A DNA stretch of 64,000 nt from Chengkuizengella sp. SCS-71B (GTDB lineage Bacteria; Bacillota; Bacilli; Paenibacillales; KCTC-33759), in assembly GCF_040100845.1 (NCBI RefSeq), contig NZ_JAZHSH010000001.1, positions 3,332,501-3,396,500 of the forward strand, read 5' to 3'. Shown piece by piece: positions 37,191 to 43,577 of this stretch (within the stretch, counting starts at the first letter, position 1; every line of letters begins with the position of its first letter). The notes under the pieces were generated by a model that was not told the DNA's origin, searched no databases, and was given only the letters and a program-made list of their open reading frames with translations. The translations under genes were made by a program, and so were the position numbers.

Positions 37191-38237
37191 TTAACATTTA
37201 CAACCTCTATTACACCCTAGCAATTGATCTAAACTAAATTGAACATTGGAAAGTAGACTGCCTTCTAGAGAACTACTGTATCGATCTAAACCTGGATGTT
37301 TTACAAATAAACCATCCCCTTCATTCACAGCAGATAATATACCATTTTCTTTATAATTACCCATAAAAACGATGGAATCTCCAGCTTGTAAGTATCTCAG
37401 ATTATGAAGAGCAGGTATGCTCCCGCCTTCGTCACTTCCATATTGGTGAATCTCTACCTCATACGGATCTGCTAATTTTCCCTTTACTTTATGATCTACT
37501 CTTGCTTTAAAAGTCATCCAATAATCTTCATCTTGTTTGATAATATTTTTCTTCTCTTTTACTTTCCCAACAAATACGAGATCAGCATAATCTGAGACAT
37601 CAAGAGGATTTAGGAATTTCACATCTTGTTTGTGATTCTCTCTAGCATTTTTATCTTTGTACAATTTAAATTCTTCATATTTCTTCTTATGAGTCGTTCC
37701 TTTATGAGCTTCTCCAGGAGGTTTACTATACACATCTATAACAGAATTTTTATCACAATCTTGAGGATACTCTGCTAATGCAAAATTATGATCTAAGAAC
37801 ATATCCTTATACATAACCGAATTGTATGGTTCTATATGATTTTTTAAACTCAATGCATGCCCTACAGCATTGCAAGCTACTGCAGAAAGCTTGGCAGTAT
37901 CATATGAATTCAAGTTATGGTTACTAACATTAAGATTAACGACGCTATGATCTATTGTATGCTCATCTTTTTTAATAATTTGAGTCATTGCAATAAGGTC
38001 TCGATCATACTCGCTACCAAATGTATAAAATCTTAAATCCGCATCATCTTCACTGGCAGCTAGTTTAAAAGTTACATTCTCAGTAACACTACTCCAACCA
38101 TTCATTCCATTTAAGCAAATTTGTTTCTTTTCCACATTATCAAATTTTGAGTTAATGTAATAAGAAATAATAGATTTAAGATTATTTTCAGGATCATTAG
38201 GTTCATATCTCATATTGTAATAAGGAGTATTCGGCAT
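37191..38237 (-). CDS. Metzincin-like pseudoprotease with NTR/TIMP-like C-terminal domain, paralogue 4
   Basis: 348 residues. It starts MPNTPYYNMRY, very like paralogue 2 (MPYTPFYNMRY). Zinc-motif region ACNAVGHALSLKN (121-133): first His is Asn123, Glu is Ala124, His127 remains; Met-turn SVMYK (140-144). The C-terminal domain from about 215 (LVFVGKVKEKKNII onward) is nearly identical to paralogues 2 and 3 and ends GCNRGCKC. No signal peptide. ATG 38237 has AGAAAGGATG upstream. First gene of the minus-strand array, facing away from the sigma-factor gene. Confidence 0.68.
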   Translation of the reverse strand: MPNTPYYNMRYEPNDPENNLKSIISYYINSKFDNVEKKQICLNGMNGWSSVTENVTFKLAASEDDADLRFYTFGSEYDRDLIAMTQIIKKDEHTIDHSVVNLNVSNHNLNSYDTAKLSAVACNAVGHALSLKNHIEPYNSVMYKDMFLDHNFALAEYPQDCDKNSVIDVYSKPPGEAHKGTTHKKKYEEFKLYKDKNARENHKQDVKFLNPLDVSDYADLVFVGKVKEKKNIIKQDEDYWMTFKARVDHKVKGKLADPYEVEIHQYGSDEGGSIPALHNLRYLQAGDSIVFMGNYKENGILSAVNEGDGLFVKHPGLDRYSSSLEGSLLSNVQFSLDQLLGCNRGCKC

Positions 38238-38298
38238 AACATTTCATCCTTTCTAGTACAAAAATAAGGGTTATGAATGTTTTTTCGTTATTAATAAA

Positions 38299-38395
38299 GA
38301 TCACAAGGGATATAAAGCATACTGGTCTACCCCAGACTAAATATGCTTATTTGCATCTCTATGGATAAAGTCTCTCTTAGAGATCAAAAAGCAAC
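38299..38395 (-). promoter_or_regulatory. Island promoter and hairpin leader of paralogue 4
   Basis: TTGCTT (38394-38389), 18 bp, CTTTAT (38370-38365). The leader hairpin (38316-38347) has GTCT/AGAC where other copies have GTTT/AGAC, a compensating C-G for G-U change that supports a real RNA stem. Confidence 0.72.
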
Positions 38396-38488
38396 CCATT
38401 CATTATTTTATAAATGAGAAAATAAATACAAATTAATCTCTTTCTAAAAAACAAATTATACTAATTTTAAACAAATTTTTCTTTTATG

Positions 38489-38518
38489 TTGCTTTTTTTA
38501 CATACTAAAGGACTTTAA
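38489..38518 (+). promoter_or_regulatory. Island promoter in front of the sigma-factor gene
   Basis: TTGCTT (38489-38494), 18 bp, CTTTAA (38513-38518), with ACTAAAGGA in the spacer. Same boxes and spacing as in front of the cargo genes, so the sigma factor probably drives its own gene. The 150 nt to the start codon lack the hairpin leader. Confidence 0.68.
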
Positions 38519-38668
38519 TAATAAGGAAGAAATAACTTACTTACTAAATGTTTAGATGTAGTTTAAACTTTACCCCTTATACGAAAAACGAACACCATGA
38601 TTTCCTTCATACACATAAATTCAATATTCTAATTTTTATTACAAAATATTTTAAAAGGAAGAATCTAT

Positions 38669-39220
38669 ATGAAAATTTCATTAAAGAAAATGAAAAATCC
38701 TATTCTAAAAAATTTTTTTAAAGAAGAAAAACATAAGATTCAATATGAAGAATATCTAAAAACTGGAGATTTATCCTACTTACTACAACTAGAAACTAGT
38801 TTCAAAGAATATTACTACAGAGTTCGTGTATTAAATTATTTTAATAAGTATTTATATTTTAAAGCGATAAAATTCGACATGAACCAAAGAAAACTGCAGC
38901 AGAGATTCCAATTAATATTAGATAAGAGTAACGATATAAGAAACAACTACATTTTAAACAGTATAGAAGATAAAAAAGCATACTTTAATGTTGATGAAAT
39001 GAATATAGAAATTGAGGATCTTGTAACAAATGAACAGTTAAGAAATTCAATAAGTAAACTAACAATTCTTCAAAAAAAAGTGATTTATTTTTATTATATT
39101 AAAGAAATGAAAGATATCGAAATAGCAAATAAATTAAACATATCTAGACAATCCATTTCAAAAACAAGAAATACCGCAATCAAAAAATTGAGAAAAGATT
39201 TTGGTATTAATAAAAGCTAA
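38669..39220 (+). CDS. SigO (YvrI)-like alternative sigma factor
   Basis: 183 residues. It resembles B. subtilis SigO at the start (MKNPILKNFFKEEKHKIQY, from residue 9) and in the middle (YFNKYLYFKAIKFDMNQRK), and has a clear sigma region 4 at about 125-178: LTILQKKVIYFYYIKEMKDI followed by EIANKLNISRQSISKTRNTA. A standard region 2 is weak, as in SigO, which needs the co-sigma RsoA. ATG 38669 has AAAAGGAAG 8 nt upstream. It is followed by a small RsoA-like gene. Alternatively a group-5 toxin-type sigma factor (TcdR/UviA class). Confidence 0.75.
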   Translation: MKISLKKMKNPILKNFFKEEKHKIQYEEYLKTGDLSYLLQLETSFKEYYYRVRVLNYFNKYLYFKAIKFDMNQRKLQQRFQLILDKSNDIRNNYILNSIEDKKAYFNVDEMNIEIEDLVTNEQLRNSISKLTILQKKVIYFYYIKEMKDIEIANKLNISRQSISKTRNTAIKKLRKDFGINKS

Positions 39221-39254
39221 TCTATTACATTATGATTCAAAAGGGTGATATAAA

Positions 39255-39461
39255 TTGCAAAAAAATACTAGAGAAGAGAATATACTATCTGTTTTAGATA
39301 TGTTGTATCCAAAAATACAATCAGTTTTACAGCAAACCCACAAGAATGAAAGGGAGGATCTGCAACAAATTTTAGTTGAATCTATAATAAAAAAAATGAC
39401 GTCAGGGTATTTTGAAAGTGGAGAATCACTTATAGATTTATTAAATAGAGAAAAAGATTAA
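39255..39461 (+). CDS. RsoA (YvrHa)-like co-sigma factor, 68 aa
   Basis: Small helical acidic protein. The central NEREDLQQILVESIIKKM is like the EREDLxQxLxxxxxEK helix found in RsoA and in N-terminal parts of related sigma factors. In B. subtilis RsoA supplies the core-binding part missing in SigO. It starts at TTG 39255 with AAGGGTGAT 7 nt upstream, 34 nt after the sigma gene, in the same transcript. The identification rests on size, position and this motif. Confidence 0.6.
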   Translation: MQKNTREENILSVLDMLYPKIQSVLQQTHKNEREDLQQILVESIIKKMTSGYFESGESLIDLLNREKD

Positions 39462-39469
39462 TATTTATG

Positions 39470-39570
39470 GTTGCTTTTTGATACCTTAAAGAGACTTTAT
39501 CTTATAGAGAATACAAAACAAAGCATAATTGGTTTGGGATAGACCAATCTGCTTCATACCCCTTGTAATC
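39470..39570 (+). promoter_or_regulatory. Island promoter and hairpin leader of the 200-aa protein gene
   Basis: TTGCTT (39471-39476), 18 bp, CTTTAT (39495-39500), CTTAAAGAGA in the spacer. The leader hairpin lies at 39522-39553 with loop GGGAT and TTGGTTT/AGACCAA arms. Opposite strand to the other leaders but the same order and spacing. Confidence 0.72.
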
Positions 39571-39599
39571 TCAAAAAAAAATAAAGAGGAGTAATTAAT

Positions 39600-40202
39600 A
39601 TGGAATATAATTTGAAAATTAATTTTAGCTGTGACGACTTGGCAAACATTTATAAAGCAAATCAAAAGGTAACACTAATTAAGGAGTCTTCAGGTAATTC
39701 TGTTCCTTGGGTTACTTTTACTCCGTTTCAATGCAATAAAATAAGTTGGGATGAAAATTATAGTATTTTCGCTTCGACTAACCTATCTCAACATGGAGTA
39801 ATGATTGATAAAGTATCTGAAACAAATGCAAATGATGGCATTGTATATGATTTTAACACTGGAATTTTCAGAAGAAATGCTGACGAAAAAACAAAAAAAG
39901 GTTCGTTTCAGGCTGTTAATAATACATCAGAAAATCTTACGTTAGGTTTAGCACAAACTGTCACAGTAAATAATAATAAGTGTAAAGGAGCTCCGATTAC
40001 CGCTTCCACAGTGCTTGCTGGACAGAGTGTAACTTTTACGCCTATTGAAAAAGTTAAAATCTTATTGCATTCTAACGAGACACACAAAGGACAAATCTTG
40101 TCTGAAGTTTCAAGTCAAAAGTTCTCTGCATACTTTGGTCAAGGACAAGACTCCATTTCCATTGAATATAATGGTTTAACCGGAAAGTTCAACAATATTT
40201 AA
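39600..40202 (+). CDS. Unknown 200-residue beta-rich protein, probable island cargo
   Basis: 200 residues without signal peptide or membrane segment. Composition is rich in Asn, Thr, Ser and short alternating hydrophobic stretches (NLTLGLAQTVTVNNNKCKG, ILLHSNETHKGQILSEVSS, DSISIEYNGLTGKF), suggesting a beta-sandwich. Two cysteines near the N-terminus (about 11 and 44) and one near 124. It is preceded by AGAGGAG 7 nt before ATG 39600 and by the same promoter/leader as the pseudoproteases, so it should be co-regulated. I do not recognise the family; a binding or pore-forming role is possible but unsupported. Confidence 0.7.
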   Translation: MEYNLKINFSCDDLANIYKANQKVTLIKESSGNSVPWVTFTPFQCNKISWDENYSIFASTNLSQHGVMIDKVSETNANDGIVYDFNTGIFRRNADEKTKKGSFQAVNNTSENLTLGLAQTVTVNNNKCKGAPITASTVLAGQSVTFTPIEKVKILLHSNETHKGQILSEVSSQKFSAYFGQGQDSISIEYNGLTGKFNNI

Positions 40203-40315
40203 TTTATTCTATCACGGAAACACCCTTGAGTAAAACGAGCAGTATAAGAGAACGTTAAACCACTTAAACATATCAGTTTTAGTATCAAATGCGGTAATAT
40301 CAATTCAAGATAGAG

Positions 40316-40375
40316 CCCCCTAAAGTGGAAATCTCCTAATTTCTTGTATGGAGTTTTCCATTCTGGGGGTTTTAA
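40316..40375 (+). terminator. Long hairpin terminator between cargo gene and lysis cassette
   Basis: CCCCC/GGGGG outer stem, inner TGGAAA/TTTTCCA and CTCC/GGAG stems, then TTTTAATAT. The short T-run may allow read-through into the lysis genes, for which I see no separate copy of the island promoter. Confidence 0.7.
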
Positions 40376-40399
40376 TATATAAATAAGGAATGAATTGAC

Positions 40400-40720
40400 A
40401 TGGAGAAGCAGGATATTGAGAGACTTGCAAAACTAGAAACAGAGATTAAAACTATACGTGAAGTCATGTTGAAGATGGATGGAAAATTAGACGGATGGAA
40501 TCAAAATTTCGTTCCTAGACCAGAATTAGGCGAGATGTTAAAAACTAAAGAGAAAGAGATCGTTGAAATCAATCAAAACATCAACAATATACGTGAAGAC
40601 ATTGTAAACAACAGAAATTATTCAAGTAACAAGTGGGAACAACTATGGTCTAAAGCTACTTGGTTCCTTCTCGGTATAATGGGAAGTATTTATTTTTGGT
40701 TAATTAAAGGGGGAACTTAA
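40400..40720 (+). CDS. XhlA-like coiled-coil membrane protein of a lysis cassette
   Basis: 106 residues: a predicted coiled coil at about 5-75 (LAKLETEIKTIREVMLKMDGKL, KEKEIVEINQNINNIREDI) and one C-terminal membrane helix (WFLLGIMGSIYFWLI, about 88-102). The order resembles XhlA of PBSX, which works with holin XhlB and amidase XlyA. ATG 40400 after ATAAGGAATG. It ends next to the holin-like gene. Confidence 0.7.
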   Translation: MEKQDIERLAKLETEIKTIREVMLKMDGKLDGWNQNFVPRPELGEMLKTKEKEIVEINQNINNIREDIVNNRNYSSNKWEQLWSKATWFLLGIMGSIYFWLIKGGT

Positions 40721-40984
40721 ATGAACAATTTATTTGATAAGGTTTTTTCTATAAATGAAGTCAAGGTGAGTGCCTTCATTTTGATTTTATTCATTTCTTC
40801 TTTATTTGGATTGACCATGTACGTGTTTGATGGTGATATCAGTGATAATCTACTGATGTTTATGAGCACCTTAATTTATGCAATTACTGGCATCAATGCT
40901 TTTAACATAGCCAAAGACGCCATAAAAGAGACTAAAAAAAGAAATAAAATGATCGTTAATAAAGAGAGGAATGAACAAACTTGA
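40721..40984 (+). CDS. Holin-like membrane protein
   Basis: 87 residues with two hydrophobic helices (VSAFILILFISSLFGLTMYV, about 16-35; NLLMFMSTLIYAITGINAF, about 44-62) and a strongly charged C-terminal tail (ETKKRNKMIVNKERNEQT), the usual holin layout. It follows the XhlA-like gene directly and overlaps the amidase gene by 4 nt, so membrane permeabilisation and wall hydrolysis are translated together. Confidence 0.72.
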   Translation: MNNLFDKVFSINEVKVSAFILILFISSLFGLTMYVFDGDISDNLLMFMSTLIYAITGINAFNIAKDAIKETKKRNKMIVNKERNEQT

Positions 40985-41745
40985 GTTTTAAAAAAAAATA
41001 TACCATTACAAATAAATATCTCACTTCAGGAACAAAAAGACGATCAGGAATAAAAATGCCACAAGTTAGTTTTATCGTTGCACATGATACAGGAAATGAC
41101 GGATCTACAGCATTACAAAATATTGCTTATTACGAGAATTCAAACAATGACATGAATGCTTCTGCACATCTATTTGTTGATGATACAGGAATTTATGAAT
41201 GTATTCCTTTGTTAACAGGAACACCTGAAAAAGCTTGGCATGTACTATACGAGAAGCCTTTAGACAATCAAAGATTTGGTGATGATGCAAATGATGTCGC
41301 TGCAGGCGTGGAACTTTGTTATTCCTGCAACAGAGGAAATATCCATAATGAAGAAGCTTATAATAGATACGTTTGGTTGTTGTCCTATATCTGCTATAAA
41401 TTTGGACTGGACCCTACGAAAATTGTTGGTCATCACATCTTAGATCCAGAACGAAAGACCGACCCGCAAAACGCACTTTTAAAAACAGGGAAATCTTATT
41501 ATCAGTTATTGCAAGATGTAGTCAAAGAATATTATGAATGTTTGTCTAAGGAGGAGGATATTTTGAAGTTAATGGATTGGGAAATTCATCTAGCCCATCA
41601 AGCAATAGAAAATTTAAGTAAAAAAGGTTTGATCAAAGAACCTGTAGATTGGAAGAGAAAAGTGTCTGAAAACCCGCAAGAAATACTTGATGATATCCCT
41701 TGGATGTTTTTTGTAATGTTAGATAGATTAAGTGAAAAAGATTAA
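40981..41745 (+). CDS. N-acetylmuramoyl-L-alanine amidase (endolysin, amidase_2 type)
   Basis: 254 residues. T7-lysozyme-like zinc amidase at about 25-165: His35 in FIVAHDTGND, AHLFVDDTGIYECIPLL, KAWHVLYEK, GVELCYS, and GHHILDPERKTDP with the last zinc ligands. A helical C-terminal region of about 65 residues (EIHLAHQAIENLSKKGLI and LDDIPWMFFVMLDRLSE) probably binds the wall. No signal peptide, so export needs the holin. It starts at TTG 40981 with GAGAGGAATG upstream, overlapping the holin stop. Confidence 0.88.
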   Translation: MSFKKKYTITNKYLTSGTKRRSGIKMPQVSFIVAHDTGNDGSTALQNIAYYENSNNDMNASAHLFVDDTGIYECIPLLTGTPEKAWHVLYEKPLDNQRFGDDANDVAAGVELCYSCNRGNIHNEEAYNRYVWLLSYICYKFGLDPTKIVGHHILDPERKTDPQNALLKTGKSYYQLLQDVVKEYYECLSKEEDILKLMDWEIHLAHQAIENLSKKGLIKEPVDWKRKVSENPQEILDDIPWMFFVMLDRLSEKD

Positions 41746-41750
41746 GCATA

Positions 41751-41787
41751 AAAAAATAATCCCTCGTTTTAAAAGGGATTGTTTTTG
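41751..41787. terminator. Bidirectional terminator between endolysin and trxA
   Basis: AATCCCT / AGGGATT stem with T-runs on both strands (TTTTTG to the right, TTATTTTTTT to the left). Confidence 0.8.
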
Positions 41788-41802
41788 TGTTTTATTTTCG
41801 AA

Positions 41803-42120
41803 TTAAAGGTGTTTAGACACTACACTCTTCAGAGCATCTTTCGGTTGGAAACCAACAACTTTATCTACAGGTTCTCCATCTTTAAATACGATTAAAGTTG
41901 GAATACTCATTACTCCAAAACGTGAAGCTGACTCTGGATTGTCATCCACATTCACTTTTGCGATTTTAAGTTCATTACCTATCTCTTCGTCTAATTCTTC
42001 AAGTACTGGAGCTACCATTTTACAAGGTCCGCACCAAGGAGCCCAAAAGTCAACAAGAACAGTTCCAGTGCTCTCAACTTCCCCTTTAAATGATTGATCT
42101 GATACATTCACGATAGCCAT
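41803..42120 (-). CDS. trxA: Thioredoxin
   Basis: 105 residues, general cytoplasmic disulfide reductant. Active site [13 protein letters not shown] (about 26-38), cis-Pro in [13 protein letters not shown]-terminal [15 protein letters not shown] 42120 with AAAGGAG 7 nt upstream. In B. subtilis trxA is followed directly by uvrC; here the island of about 9 kb separates them while both keep orientation. Confidence 0.96.
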   Translation of the reverse strand: MAIVNVSDQSFKGEVESTGTVLVDFWAPWCGPCKMVAPVLEELDEEIGNELKIAKVNVDDNPESASRFGVMSIPTLIVFKDGEPVDKVVGFQPKDALKSVVSKHL

Positions 42121-42366
42121 GATTGATTCTCCTTTATTTAAAATGTATAATTTCTAATATTATTTGTACATTATAACATAAAGTTAGTTAATTTCAAATC
42201 TAAATTAGAATGTTTCTAATCTGGATTCACTATTCAAACTTATTATGGTCACAATCAAATAATTTATGCGAAGCGACTCACAATTGTCACTTTCATATAC
42301 TTTACAATTATATACTTGGTTAGGTATACTTAATACTAATTGAGCTATTTTAGGAGGGAATTTCAT

Positions 42367-42513
42367 ATGAGCGAAACTAGACAACCTGAATTGCACGTGA
42401 ATGAAGAACCAAGAAATGATTTTATTGATGTTGGTGTCGGATTTGCAGTTTCAACTGGTATTTTCTTTCTCATCGCGATCATTGCCACTATTTTGTCTGT
42501 TATTACTAAATAG
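42367..42513 (+). CDS. Small single-helix membrane protein, YqzM-like
   Basis: 48 residues: acidic N-terminal half (NEEPRNDFIDVGVGF) and one membrane helix (STGIFFLIAIIATILSVI). ATG 42367 has AGGAGGGAA 7 nt upstream. Length, the NDFxDVGxGF segment and topology resemble the Bacillales YqzM family. Followed by a terminator. Function unknown. Confidence 0.65.
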   Translation: MSETRQPELHVNEEPRNDFIDVGVGFAVSTGIFFLIAIIATILSVITK

Positions 42514-42540
42514 TACATAATGTGTGTCTATTCAATATAA

Positions 42541-42570
42541 CAACCCTCATTTACTTATAATGAGGGTTTC
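42541..42570. terminator. Terminator between the YqzM-like gene and dnaI
   Basis: AACCCTCAT / ATGAGGGTT stem, loop of about 11, serving the converging genes. Confidence 0.75.
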
Positions 42571-42580
42571 TTCATATTTT

Positions 42581-43543
42581 TTACATTGATTCATTGGTTC
42601 TTCTTTTATTAGTTCCCTTCACTTCAATTACTTTTACGAAAGGCTCAATACGATCCATTATTCGTTGTGCTTTATGTTCCTCTTCTCCATCTTTACTCGT
42701 AAAGCTAAAATGTTTCTCCAATTTTCTCAAAGTATAATTTGAAGTAAAGAAAGTTGGTTTCCGATTCATACGATAATTCAATATCGTACCCATGACATGA
42801 TCTCTTGCCCAAGGATTTAGATTCTCTGCGCCAATGTCATCAAACACTAATAAATCAGTTGTTTTTAACAATTCAACTGTATCTTTTAATCTTCCAGTAT
42901 CCTTCATCATTTCCTTTAAGTCTTCAATAAAATCAGGTACATATACAATTACACCTGTATACCCGCTTTTAGCTAACTCATATAACATATAACACATTAA
43001 AAAGGTTTTCCCTGTTCCGAATCCCCCTTCTAAATACAAACCTATGTTGGATAGACCTTCGTTTTTCGATTTTACAATATATTCAGTCACTTGTTTAGCA
43101 GACTTGTATCTTTCAGCATCTTTCATTAAAATTTCGTTTGCTGAATATCCTTCATTTAAAGCTCGCTCATCAATATAAAAGCTGCGAACTCTTTTTCTAA
43201 TTTTTTCTTGTGATTGAGATGCAATCAGTTTTTTGCATGAAACTTTTTGATCAAATATGTGAGATAAACCATTGGAATTTTCAACTGTTAGTTTAGTATA
43301 ATGTCCTTTAAAATCATTTGGACAGTTCTCTAATCCAGGACACCTTTCACATTGGTTATATTCTTTTACATATTCATACAAGCGATTCATGTGTACTTTT
43401 ATATCTCGATCCGTTAATTCTGGATGCTTTAGTAAAAATTTCTTTATTAAAGGATCTGATAAAAGATGTTTTACTTTTTCTTTTCCAGAATCAAATTGCT
43501 TAGAATTAGTTATACTTTTCATCACCTGAGATAATGATTCCAT
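42581..43543 (-). CDS. dnaI: Primosomal protein DnaI (helicase loader)
   Basis: 320 residues. Loads the DnaC replicative helicase at oriC and restart sites. The N-terminal zinc-binding domain has CERCPGLENCPND plus a preceding helix region (around 66-80); the AAA+ part has Walker A GGFGTGKTFLM (about 167-177), Walker B LLVFDDIGAENLNPW and sensor segment TFFTSNYTLRKLE. It follows dnaB with 34 nt between, the usual dnaB-dnaI operon. Confidence 0.95.
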   Translation of the reverse strand: MESLSQVMKSITNSKQFDSGKEKVKHLLSDPLIKKFLLKHPELTDRDIKVHMNRLYEYVKEYNQCERCPGLENCPNDFKGHYTKLTVENSNGLSHIFDQKVSCKKLIASQSQEKIRKRVRSFYIDERALNEGYSANEILMKDAERYKSAKQVTEYIVKSKNEGLSNIGLYLEGGFGTGKTFLMCYMLYELAKSGYTGVIVYVPDFIEDLKEMMKDTGRLKDTVELLKTTDLLVFDDIGAENLNPWARDHVMGTILNYRMNRKPTFFTSNYTLRKLEKHFSFTSKDGEEEHKAQRIMDRIEPFVKVIEVKGTNKRRTNESM

Positions 43544-43577
43544 GTAGGTGGACTCCTTTCTAACACTAGTCTATATA

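Noticed and set aside
40400-41745. Ordinary prophage remnant
   Set aside because: No integrase, capsid, tail, terminase or phage regulator genes are present, and the lysis genes stand beside a sigma factor and co-regulated cargo. A phage origin of the lysis genes themselves remains likely.
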